This document shows positions 55,441-63,201 of a DNA stretch of 64,000 nucleotides, piece by piece. Source of the stretch: Paraktedonobacter carboxidivorans (lineage in GTDB: Bacteria > Chloroflexota > Ktedonobacteria > Ktedonobacterales > Ktedonobacteraceae); assembly GCA_041156125.1 (NCBI GenBank), contig JBEVTI010000007.1:1-64000 (forward strand). Reading direction: 5' to 3'. The position numbers and the translations under genes were made by a program. Within the stretch, counting starts at the first letter, position 1, and each line of letters starts with the position of its first letter. The notes below the pieces were generated by a model that did not search any database, had not been told where the DNA came from, and worked only from the letters and a program-made list of their open reading frames with translations.

Positions 55441-55947
55441 TTGAGTAATCAGAAGGGATCTGAGCAAATTGCAGTTTATCCGGGCAGTTTTGACCCATTA
55501 ACAAATGGGCACCTTGATATTGCGCGCAGAGCTGCGCGGCTCTTTGATACGCTGATTGTCTCGGTTTACGCCTTCCCGGCCAAAAACGTATTATTTAGCG
55601 TGGAGGAGCGCCTGGAACTCTGGCGCTCGGTCATTGCCAGCGAAGATCTCTCGAATGTGCGCGTTGATACATATGTTGGCCTGACTACAGACCATGTGCG
55701 CGAGTTAGGTGGGCAGGTAATTATTAAGGGGCTGCGCTCATCTAACGATTTTGATTCAGAGTTTCAGCAAGGTCTGATGAACCATAAGCTAGCACCAGAG
55801 ATTGAGACGGTCTGCCTCTTTACCAATCTGGAGCAATTGTTCATCAGTTCCTCACTCCTCAAAGAGGTCACACGCCTGGGAGGCAACGTAGACGACATGC
55901 TCTCCCCGGTCGTGAGACAGGCGTTACAAAAGAAGTTTGGCACGTAG
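55441..55947 (+). CDS. coaD: Phosphopantetheine adenylyltransferase
   Basis: 168 residues. GSFDPLTNGHLDIARRA holds the nucleotidyltransferase HxGH-type motif (TNGH) near 20, with the C-terminal ISSSLLKEV signature. It makes dephospho-CoA. The start is a TTG at 55441 preceded by GGGAGAAAAG; no in-frame ATG precedes the TNGH motif. The DivIVA-like gene follows 41 nt later. Confidence 0.96.
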   Translation: MSNQKGSEQIAVYPGSFDPLTNGHLDIARRAARLFDTLIVSVYAFPAKNVLFSVEERLELWRSVIASEDLSNVRVDTYVGLTTDHVRELGGQVIIKGLRSSNDFDSEFQQGLMNHKLAPEIETVCLFTNLEQLFISSSLLKEVTRLGGNVDDMLSPVVRQALQKKFGT

Positions 55948-55988
55948 CGCGTTTCCAAGTTACAGCAAAGGTGGTATGGAGCCAGAGC

Positions 55989-56660
55989 GTGGATATATTA
56001 TATCTTGTTGATCGCCTGGAAAATCTTATCGCGAGTAGCCGCCGAATGCCACTGGTCAGTCAGATCATTGTCAAAGAGGCGGATATTCTGAATATCGTTG
56101 ACCAGTTGCGTACGACGATTCCCGAAGAGATCAAACAGGCGCGGCGCATTATCCAGGATAAAGAGCGTATCCTTGCGCAGGCGCAGGCGGAAGCTAACGC
56201 CCTGCTAGCGCGCGCGCGCGATGAATCCGAGCAAGCAGTCAACCGCGAAGGTCTGCTCAAAGTGGCTGAGACACGTTCGCAGGGTCTGGTACGGCGAGCA
56301 GAAGAAGAAGCAGCAATGCTAAAAACGGAAGCCGATGGCTACGTCGTGGAAACTCTGCGCGCCCTGCGCGATCACCTGAATAGCGTCGAAACTGATATCA
56401 GTCGCTCAATTCTCAGCATCGAGAAAGGGCTGGCTACGCTGGGCCAGAGTGACGAAGCCGAAGCCGAGGCGTATTATGAGGATGAGCGGAGCAATTCCTC
56501 GCGCCCTACCAGCCAGCGCGCATCCTCCCTGGCAGCCGATACCATGGGCGGACCAATGTTCGTGCGAGACGACGAGGATTGGGCTGATGATGACGCGATA
56601 CCAGAAAATTTCTCACGGGACACCTCTTCCCGGCCAATACGCAGGTATGACCAGGCTTAG
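55989..56660 (+). CDS. Coiled-coil protein downstream of coaD (DivIVA/ATPase-b-like)
   Basis: About 223 residues. The central part (about 50-150) is a long coiled coil rich in Ala, Glu and Arg (ILAQAQAEANALLARARDE). The tail is acidic and disordered. A GTG at 55989 with GGAG upstream is favoured over the GTG at 55971. Such proteins beside coaD in Chloroflexota are unassigned; a scaffold or cell-division role is a guess. Confidence 0.65.
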   Translation: MDILYLVDRLENLIASSRRMPLVSQIIVKEADILNIVDQLRTTIPEEIKQARRIIQDKERILAQAQAEANALLARARDESEQAVNREGLLKVAETRSQGLVRRAEEEAAMLKTEADGYVVETLRALRDHLNSVETDISRSILSIEKGLATLGQSDEAEAEAYYEDERSNSSRPTSQRASSLAADTMGGPMFVRDDEDWADDDAIPENFSRDTSSRPIRRYDQA

Positions 56661-57288
56661 CTGCTTGCGCTACAGTCACGCGCTCTCCCTCGCGCAGAGA
56701 AAGCAGAAAATACCTGCCAGAGGCCATGATTGCTCACCCGCGCGCTCCATATATGAGCTATCCCTGATTTGATAGCGTTGGCGAACTCTTCCGCTGGACT
56801 CCTCGGCGCCTATGGCGCCTCGCCCCTGTTTTGGGATGTGGGCTGATGAGCGGCCCTGCCAGCCGCTCATCAGCCCACATCCCAGGAACGCTGAGCCGCG
56901 CAGCAGCTCATAAAAGGAGTTCGCCAAACAGTATCTGATTTGTTCTAAGCAGCACCAGCAAGTCCACTACCCACCCCTTGTGTTTTGCAGAGATTTGACG
57001 GGGCGGGCGGGGCAAAAAAACTTTTAACTGGCTCTGGGAGAAGTAGGAGAAGAGGCTTGATTTTTTGGTAAACTTCTCCTATAATAATCGGGCATGCGTT
57101 GAAAATCGTCCTCAACTGCGCCACATTATTTCGGTAGGCTCACATCTCCCTACTGGTAGAAACAGCGAAATGATAAACGGTTTGGGCATTCCGGCGCAAA
57201 AATGTTCTCCTGCAAGGGATCGCTTAAAAAGGGGGTAGCGCGCATCCCCTCCTGTTACAAGGCGGGATCTCTGCGCGTAGAGAATTTT
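56661..57288. other. Repeat-rich gap
   Basis: It contains the MITE-like element copy B (56765-56940) and a decayed GCAGAGTTTTGGCGGG-like repeat near 56988-57020. No gene is supported. Confidence 0.5.
56765..56940 (-). repeat. MITE-like palindromic element, copy B
   Basis: Reverse-oriented relative of 28223-28394. The ends TTGATAGCGTTGGCGAAC and the complement of GGCGAACTCC are kept, as are the ATGAGCTGCTGCGCGGCTC arm and the GGCGCCGAGGAGTCC arm. The core is a different palindrome (22-bp arms at 56833-56854 and 56862-56883, loop 7). Confidence 0.8.
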
Positions 57289-57831
57289 ATGGATGCAATG
57301 CTTTTTAACGTGGCGCAACTAATGAAGTCCATCGTAGGGACTTCATTTGTAACGGACTTTCAAGAAGATGACGAGATCACACTCGATAACGACCTGCAAA
57401 CGCTAGGCCCGATCGAGGGACACGCGCGTATGCGCCGCACCAATCAGGGTCTGCTCGTAGATGGTTGGGTCGATCTGACCCTCGGACTCACCTGCACCCG
57501 TTGCTTGCAGGACTTTGAGCAACCGATGCATGTGACTTTTGAAGAACTGTTTTATCCGACCGTTGATATCCTTACCGGGATGCCGACGCCCGACTTTGAT
57601 CAGGAAGAGATCTTCCCGCTCGACGATCATCACCAGTTGGATCTGACAGAGGCTGTACGACAAAATGTTCTGCTCGCCCTGCCAATGGTCACGCTCTGTA
57701 AGGAAGATTGTCAGGGACTCTGCTCACAGTGTGGCAAGGATCTGAATCTTGGCCCTTGCGCCTGTAAGCCTGAGGTAGATCAGCGTCTGAGCGTTCTGGA
57801 AAAGCTCTTACAAGACGGGTCACTGTCATAG
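57289..57831 (+). CDS. DUF177 (YceD) protein
   Basis: About 180 residues. The DUF177 pattern is present: LTCTRCLQDFEQPM (CxxC near 67) and the C-terminal CKEDCQGLCSQCGKDLNLGPC (CxxxC and CxxC). It is usually encoded immediately before rpmF, as here. It is proposed to act in 23S rRNA or ribosome biogenesis. I place the start at 57289 (MDAMLF) because the upstream 29 residues are not family-like. Confidence 0.88.
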   Translation: MDAMLFNVAQLMKSIVGTSFVTDFQEDDEITLDNDLQTLGPIEGHARMRRTNQGLLVDGWVDLTLGLTCTRCLQDFEQPMHVTFEELFYPTVDILTGMPTPDFDQEEIFPLDDHHQLDLTEAVRQNVLLALPMVTLCKEDCQGLCSQCGKDLNLGPCACKPEVDQRLSVLEKLLQDGSLS

Positions 57832-57935
57832 CTGACACGAGAACTCTCGTGCCCGATGTTATTATTCGCAAACAACGTTTGAGTATGCCTGACATTCCAC
57901 CGTAGGGCATACCGGCGGAACAGGAGATTTGAACA

Positions 57936-58130
57936 ATGGGAGCGTTACCTAAACAACGTACATCGCATGCCCGCCAGGGTGAGCGGCGGTCACATCATCA
58001 TTTGACCCTGCCCCAACTGGTGGCATGTCCACAATGCCGCAAACCACGCCGGGCTCATCATGCCTGCCCCAACTGTGGGACCTATCGCGGACGCCAGGTT
58101 TTTTACCCAAAGACTAAAAAAAGTAATTAG
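57936..58130 (+). CDS. rpmF: 50S ribosomal protein L32 (bL32)
   Basis: 64 residues. N-terminal MGALPKQRTSHARQGERR is typical. The zinc ribbon is complete (CPQCRKP, CPNCGTY). It is followed directly by an intrinsic terminator that overlaps the fabD start region. Confidence 0.97.
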   Translation: MGALPKQRTSHARQGERRSHHHLTLPQLVACPQCRKPRRAHHACPNCGTYRGRQVFYPKTKKSN

Positions 58131-58132
58131 TT

Positions 58133-58168
58133 AAAAAGAGGTAGGAGCATATGCCTGCCTCTTTTTTT
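58133..58168 (+). terminator. Terminator of rpmF that overlaps the fabD translation start
   Basis: Stem AAAGAGGTAGG / CCTGCCTCTTT (one G-U pair), loop AGCATATG, then a run of seven T. The ribosome site TAGGAG is in the stem and the ATG at 58151 is in the loop, so the longer fabD start can be sequestered. Confidence 0.7.
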
Positions 58169-59218
58169 GTAGAGACAGAAACTACTATGACGAGAATTGC
58201 CTTTCTTTTTCCTGGACAAGGCAGTCAAGCAGTGGGCATGGGCGCCGATATCTTTGCGGCCTCACCCGCGGCGCGGCGCGTTTTCACTGAAGTAGACGAG
58301 GCACTGGGTTTCTCGCTCAGTCAGTTGTGCTTTACTGGACCCGACGAGACGCTGCGCGAGACAATTAACGCGCAGCCCGCGCTTGTGGCTGTCAGCCTGG
58401 CCTTGCTGGTCGCTCTGCAAGAGACGCTCTCCGCGCCAACGGCGACTGCTCTCTCCTCGTGGACCACGCCACTCACTCCCGCTTTTACCGCTGGCCACAG
58501 CGTAGGGGAATACACGGCTCTGGTAGCCTCCGGTTCACTGACTTTGAAGGACGCTGTATACCTGGTGCGCGAACGTGGTCGCCTGATGCACCTGGAGGGG
58601 ACCCTCTGTCCGGGCAGCATGGCCGCGGTTATCGCGTTAGGTGAGACAAGCCTGCAGGAGATCTGCGAGGAAGCCACAGCAAGGGCCAGCGCGGAGAAAA
58701 CAGGCACGCATCCAGGCGAGGGCCAGGTAGCTATCGCTAACTATAACGCGCCTGGCCAGATTGTGATTTCGGGCGAACTAAAAGCCCTGAACCTGGCTAT
58801 GGAATTGGCGAAGGCGCGGGGTGCTAAAAAAGTCATGCCACTGGCGGTCAGCGGCGCTTTTCACTCGCCAGTTATGCAACCCGCTGCAGCCGGCCTGGCA
58901 CAGGCCATCGCCACCACGCCTGTCGCAAACGCGCGCATCCCTTTGATCAGCAATATTCAGGCCATCCCGCTGAGCGAGGCAGAGGATATTCGCGAGGAAC
59001 TGAGCAGGCAGATTGCCTCTTCAGTGCAGTGGATTCGTAGCATAGAATACCTCGTCAGCGCTGGCGTCACAACCTTTATCGAGATTGGTCCTGGTCAGGC
59101 TCTCACCAGTATGGTCAAAAGGATCGCTAAAGGTACCACTATGCTCAATGTCAGCAGTGGAGACGATCTAGCAAAAACGGCTGGTATCTTGCGCGAACTG
59201 GGCCTGGTGAGCGTTTAA
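58151..59218 (+). CDS. fabD: Malonyl-CoA:ACP transacylase
   Basis: 355 residues from 58151 (or 343 from 58187, MTRIAFLFPGQG, the usual N-terminus). The catalytic Ser is in GHSVGEYTAL and the catalytic His in SGAFHSPVM. It loads malonyl groups onto ACP for fatty-acid synthesis. The TAGGAG before 58151 favours the longer start, but that ATG is inside the rpmF terminator loop; 58187 has no good site. acpP lies 1.2 kb downstream. Confidence 0.95.
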   Translation: MPASFFVETETTMTRIAFLFPGQGSQAVGMGADIFAASPAARRVFTEVDEALGFSLSQLCFTGPDETLRETINAQPALVAVSLALLVALQETLSAPTATALSSWTTPLTPAFTAGHSVGEYTALVASGSLTLKDAVYLVRERGRLMHLEGTLCPGSMAAVIALGETSLQEICEEATARASAEKTGTHPGEGQVAIANYNAPGQIVISGELKALNLAMELAKARGAKKVMPLAVSGAFHSPVMQPAAAGLAQAIATTPVANARIPLISNIQAIPLSEAEDIREELSRQIASSVQWIRSIEYLVSAGVTTFIEIGPGQALTSMVKRIAKGTTMLNVSSGDDLAKTAGILRELGLVSV

Positions 59219-59501
59219 ACTGGTCGCAGGGCGACGGCAAAGTGTCCCCAGCGGCGCGCGCCGTTCCAAACAGAGACAAAAGGGCCAGCAACGGCATAAT
59301 GCCCCAATGCGCCTTTGCCAGGCGCATGGATGGGCAAACAAAGAACAGGGCAAAGCTTGAAGTTGATACGGAGAGACTTGACAACCTTCCGCGCAAGAGA
59401 GACAATGCTTGACAGAGAAGAGATCCAGCAAACAATTCCGCCAGGAAGGAAACAAATTCTCACCTGGCAACGGAACAGGTAACTCTGGGAGGGGCAAACC
59501 A

Positions 59502-59834
59502 ATGGCCAATCAAGCACTGGGAGTGGTACGGATCGCGCCACAAGTACTCTCAACCATCGTCACTCACGCCGCGTTAGAGATATCCGGCGTGGCATATATG
59601 GCCCGATCTCAAGATCCCTGGACGCGCTGGCTGGGGCGTGAAATTCCCCGCAAAGGCGTTTCCCTGACCGTCAAAGAGAACACCGTCTCAGCTGATCTCT
59701 ATCTAGTCGTAGAATCAGGCGTCGATATCGTTAGTGTAGGCGCCGCCGTACAGGAGGAGGTCGCAGCAGCCCTGGAGCATATCGTGGGCATGCAGGTACG
59801 TGAAATCAACATCTATATCCAGGATGTCGCTTGA
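59502..59834 (+). CDS. Asp23/Gls24-family protein
   Basis: 110 residues from MANQALG, set by GGGAGGGG upstream. The pattern GVVRIAPQVLSTIVTHAALE, ISGVAYMAR and VQEEVAAALEHIVGM fits Asp23/Gls24 proteins, small envelope-associated proteins of Gram-positive-like bacteria. The nusB gene follows. Confidence 0.92.
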   Translation: MANQALGVVRIAPQVLSTIVTHAALEISGVAYMARSQDPWTRWLGREIPRKGVSLTVKENTVSADLYLVVESGVDIVSVGAAVQEEVAAALEHIVGMQVREINIYIQDVA

Positions 59835-59934
59835 ACACACACCGCCTGACCTTCGCCAGACACATTGTAATGCTGTACCTGAAAAGCGATTTTAGGTACG
59901 TTTCTGTAGTAGAAAGCGACTACACGAGGACAGT

Positions 59935-60381
59935 ATGCCAATAGGGATACGCAGACAAGCGCGCATGATCGCCTTGCAAACACTTTATGAATATGACACC
60001 GCGCAGCATCTACCTGCGGAGGTTTTGCAGCGTCATGCCGAGGAACGCCACCTCCAGCCAAAGGTGGTGGAATATGCCAGTGAGTTGATCATCGGCGTAT
60101 GCGATCACCTGGCGGATATCGATGCACATATCCAGAGCGCGGCCCGCGAGTGGCCATTACAACAAATGGCCCGCGTGGATAAAAATATTCTCAGGCTTGC
60201 AATCTACGAGATTCTGTTTAATAATACGGTACCAGCAAAGGCAGCCATTAATGAAGCGGTAGAACTGGCCAAACTCTTTGGCGGTAACACATCCAGCCGT
60301 TTTATCAATGGCGTCCTTGGTACGATATTTAACCGGGCACAACAACAGCCCACCCCTATAGCTGAAAGCGAGGTGAAATAG
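59935..60381 (+). CDS. nusB: Transcription antitermination factor NusB
   Basis: 148 residues with the helical NusB pattern: RRQARMIALQTLYEYDTAQ, MARVDKNILRLAIYEIL and KAAINEAVELAKLFGG. It acts in rRNA antitermination with NusE. It overlaps the acpP GTG start by one base (TAGTG). Confidence 0.96.
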   Translation: MPIGIRRQARMIALQTLYEYDTAQHLPAEVLQRHAEERHLQPKVVEYASELIIGVCDHLADIDAHIQSAAREWPLQQMARVDKNILRLAIYEILFNNTVPAKAAINEAVELAKLFGGNTSSRFINGVLGTIFNRAQQQPTPIAESEVK

Positions 60382-60617
60382 TGGCAACCATTTCTGATCG
60401 TCTAAAGAAGATCATTGTAGAACAACTTGGCGTCGATGAAAACGAGGTCGTGCCCAGCGCTTCTTTCGTTGAGGACCTCAATGCCGACTCCCTGGACCTG
60501 GTCGAACTGATCATGTCTTTGGAAGAGGAGTTCAAGCTTCAGATCTCGGACGAGGACGCGGAAAAAATCACAACTGTCCAGGAGGCCGAGGATTATATAG
60601 AAGAGCACTTGAAGTAA
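60381..60617 (+). CDS. acpP: Acyl carrier protein
   Basis: 78 residues, acidic. The 4'-phosphopantetheine Ser is in NADSLDLVELIM near 36. GTG start, translationally coupled to nusB. A strong terminator (60669-60710) follows. Confidence 0.97.
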   Translation: MATISDRLKKIIVEQLGVDENEVVPSASFVEDLNADSLDLVELIMSLEEEFKLQISDEDAEKITTVQEAEDYIEEHLK

Positions 60618-60668
60618 TCATTCTTTTCCTGCAGCAGCTTCGGGCTTGGAGAACATACGCAAGCCGTG

Positions 60669-60710
60669 AAAAAGCATGGAGGCAAATATCTTTGCCCCTA
60701 TGCTTTTTTT
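60669..60710 (+). terminator. Terminator of acpP operon
   Basis: AAAAAGCATGGAGGCAAA and its near complement TTTGCCCCTATGCTTTTTTT with a 4-nt loop and T-run. Confidence 0.8.
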
Positions 60711-60826
60711 CTTTTGCGCAAGACGAAGCTTTTTGCTTATTTCCATGTCACACTTTAGCTTGCTCGCGCATCTTAGTCTATACAAGCACTTTTGAGAAGA
60801 AGCGCGACTATTAAACAGAGTATGCT

Positions 60827-61561
60827 TTGGATACATTGTCTGCCGCCCAGGCGGTCGAAACACTCATTCACGAATACGGCAAGCTGGTTTTCCATACAAT
60901 CTATGGTATGACTGGCGACTGGGAGGAGAGCCAGGATCTGACTCAAGATACCTTCCACCAGGCTTTTAAAGCTATCGATGCGGCCCGCTCAAAAAGCGGC
61001 GAACAGTTTCATGCTAAAGCGTGGCTGTTACGTATCGCCCTGAATACTGTGCTGATGCAGCGCAGGCGGCGCGGTCTCTATCGCTTTATCCCGCTCTCGC
61101 GCATGCAAAAACAAGAGCAGGCCAGCGAAAAAGCTGAAACCTATAGCTCGACGCTGGAAACGCTTCACGAGCGCATGGCGGCGGTCCAGCCTGGCGGCTA
61201 TGGCATTAGTGAGAAAGAGGATCTGGAAACGCTGGTGGCGGAACAAGACGCGGTCCAGCGTACACTGGCCCGTCTGAGCGAGCCACTGCGCGTCTGCCTG
61301 GTACTCTCAATCGTCGGCCAATTCGCCAGCAGCGAGATCGCGACTATGCTCAATCTGGAGGAGGCCGCGGTACGCCAGCGCTTGGCGCGGGCGCGCAAAC
61401 AATTTCAGCAACTCTACCGCCTGGAAAACGACGAGGAGATCTACGATCTCTCAGCGAACCAGCAAACGACTCGCCCGTCCGAGTCCAGCGCGGACAAACC
61501 ATTGTATCGTTCTGAACGAGTCGAGTGCCGTCAGCTGCGTACTCATATCGCCTCACTCTGA
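60827..61561 (+). CDS. ECF-like sigma-70 family factor
   Basis: About 244 residues. Sigma region 2 (EYGKLVFHTIYGMTGDWEES and DTFHQAFKAI) and region 4 (VLSIVGQFASSEIATML, then EAAVRQRLARARKQF) are clear, separated by a long Gln/Glu-rich linker. The start is TTG 60827; the upstream ATG at 60822 is out of frame. The neighbouring 94-residue protein (61573) may be its regulator. Confidence 0.88.
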   Translation: MDTLSAAQAVETLIHEYGKLVFHTIYGMTGDWEESQDLTQDTFHQAFKAIDAARSKSGEQFHAKAWLLRIALNTVLMQRRRRGLYRFIPLSRMQKQEQASEKAETYSSTLETLHERMAAVQPGGYGISEKEDLETLVAEQDAVQRTLARLSEPLRVCLVLSIVGQFASSEIATMLNLEEAAVRQRLARARKQFQQLYRLENDEEIYDLSANQQTTRPSESSADKPLYRSERVECRQLRTHIASL

Positions 61562-61572
61562 AGGGAGGAAGC

Positions 61573-61857
61573 ATGCGCAACGATTCTATCGAAACCCTGC
61601 TCTTGCGCCATTACGGTAGCTCGGCGCCGGCTCCCGTAGACCTGGAACAACAGCTCAGCGCCCTGGTGCGCCAGGACGCCGCCGAAGCTCAAGCTACGGC
61701 TCAGGCCCGGCAACGGACTCTTGATACATGGCAAGAGCGTCGCGTCAGCCGCCGCAAGATCCTGCAGCTAGTGACGTTTAGCGGCGCTAGCCTGGGTGCT
61801 CTGGCTGTGGGCATCAATACCCTGCAAGACCGACAAAAACCTGCCTATTCCGTGTAA
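61573..61857 (+). CDS. Small Tat-signal-like membrane protein beside a sigma factor
   Basis: 94 residues from MRNDSIETLL, with GGGAGG 5 nt upstream. The first 60 residues are an acidic, Gln/Ala-rich helix; then RRVSRRKILQL and a hydrophobic stretch (about 65-83). This could be a C-terminal membrane anchor of an anti-sigma-like protein or a Tat-type signal lookalike, but no zinc-binding anti-sigma motif is seen. It lies 12 nt after the sigma factor. Confidence 0.7.
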   Translation: MRNDSIETLLLRHYGSSAPAPVDLEQQLSALVRQDAAEAQATAQARQRTLDTWQERRVSRRKILQLVTFSGASLGALAVGINTLQDRQKPAYSV

Positions 61858-61938
61858 ATTACTGCGCTAGCCCGAAGGTTAACGCTCCTGTATAGACTTT
61901 GAGTGTGGTTACACACTCTACCTGAAAGGATAATTATC

Positions 61939-62208
61939 ATGCCATTTGGACTTCACCTGCCAGAATTGATCATCGTTCTCGTTGTCGCGCTGCTGATCTT
62001 TGGCCCGAAAAAGCTGCCAGAGATGGGTTCGGCCATTGGTAAGAGCATTAAAGAGTTTAAAAAGGGTATTAATGAACTCAACGCCGATAAAAGCACGCCA
62101 AAAAATCCCGTTGAGGAGATCAGCCAACCCCGCTTTAGCGAGCCAGTTGTAGCTAGTACTGTGGTAAGCGAGTCTGCTCAGCCGATAGTTGAGAAGCCTC
62201 TTGACTAA
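61939..62208 (+). CDS. tatA: Sec-independent translocase TatA
   Basis: 89 residues. LPELIIVLVVALLIFGPKKLPEMG is the family TM plus hinge, followed by an amphipathic helix (SAIGKSIKEFKKGI). GAAAGGA precedes 61939; the longer in-frame form is unlikely. With TatC, it moves folded proteins. Confidence 0.95.
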   Translation: MPFGLHLPELIIVLVVALLIFGPKKLPEMGSAIGKSIKEFKKGINELNADKSTPKNPVEEISQPRFSEPVVASTVVSESAQPIVEKPLD

Positions 62209-62241
62209 GGCCCGTTGCCAGACACTACATGGAGAGAGTAC

Positions 62242-63117
62242 ATGGCAACCAGTAATATAGAAAATGATCTGCCGAGCACAGATACTGAAGATGATGACAG
62301 CAATCCACTGGATATCCTGACTAATCTTTTCACAAGCCATCAGGAGCCAGATCCAGATGATCCCTCAGCCATGTCACTGGTGGATCACCTGGAGGAATTG
62401 CGCCGACGTATCTTTAAGGTCCTGCTCGCTGTCGCGGTCTTCTCGATCGTCGGCTTTGTCTTTCGCGAACAGCTGATGACCTTTCTGACCTGGCCCTTAC
62501 CAGCCACTTCCAATGCTTTAGGGCATGGAAACCAACGCCTGGTTGCTACTGGTCTGGGAGAAGCTTTTACTACCGAGCTGCTGGTCGCTATCGCCGCTGG
62601 CTTTGTAGCATCGCTACCCGTGGTCCTGTACCAAACCTGGTCTTTTGTGGCTCCCGGCCTCTACTCGCATGAGAAAAAACATGCTGTGCCGTTTATCATC
62701 GTGGGCCTGGTGATGTTCCTGGCCGGATTATCTCTGGGCTATATCGTACTGCAATACCCGGTCTCCTGGCTGGTAAATTTCGCGTCTGACAATTTTACCG
62801 AGCTAGTTTCGGCCAGCAGTTACTTTACATTTGTCGCGTACTTCTTGCTGGCCTTCGGAGTGGCGTTTGAGATCCCGCTGGTTCTGACTTTCCTGTCAAT
62901 AGTCGGGATGATTACCGCCGAAACTCTGAAAAAGAAACGCGCAATCTCTCACGTCGGTTTGTGGATTGCCGCTACGGTCATCACACCTGGCGCGGACATT
63001 TACAGCCCGATCATCCTTGGCGTGTCGATGTCCTGCCTGTTTGAACTGTCGATCATCTTTATCAGGATCACAGCTCATATGCGTGCGCGCAGCGCAGCAA
63101 ACACTGCTGAGGTATAA
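62242..63117 (+). CDS. tatC: Sec-independent translocase TatC
   Basis: About 291 residues with six membrane spans. MSLVDHLEELRRRIFKVL near 40 (conserved N-terminal motif), PVVLYQTWSFVAPGLYSHEK, and FGVAFEIPLVL. An acidic disordered N-terminus of about 40 residues precedes the core. GGAGAG sets the start at 62242. Downstream is a palindrome. Confidence 0.96.
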   Translation: MATSNIENDLPSTDTEDDDSNPLDILTNLFTSHQEPDPDDPSAMSLVDHLEELRRRIFKVLLAVAVFSIVGFVFREQLMTFLTWPLPATSNALGHGNQRLVATGLGEAFTTELLVAIAAGFVASLPVVLYQTWSFVAPGLYSHEKKHAVPFIIVGLVMFLAGLSLGYIVLQYPVSWLVNFASDNFTELVSASSYFTFVAYFLLAFGVAFEIPLVLTFLSIVGMITAETLKKKRAISHVGLWIAATVITPGADIYSPIILGVSMSCLFELSIIFIRITAHMRARSAANTAEV

Positions 63118-63119
63118 AA

Positions 63120-63183
63120 AGAAGCGAGAGGCAGACGGATGGCAGGCGCAGTTGCGCCTGCCATCCGTCTGCCTCTCGCTTCT
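63120..63183. terminator. 31-bp-arm palindrome between convergent tatC and MFS genes
   Basis: AGAAGCGAGAGGCAGACGGA.. (63120-63150) and its exact complement (63153-63183) around 2 nt. Confidence 0.85.
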
Positions 63184-63201
63184 GCTTGGGAGGAACGGCT
63201 A

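Noticed and set aside
56661..57288. Short frames between 56.7 and 57.3 kb as genes
   Set aside because: They overlap the repeat element and have no homology-like features.
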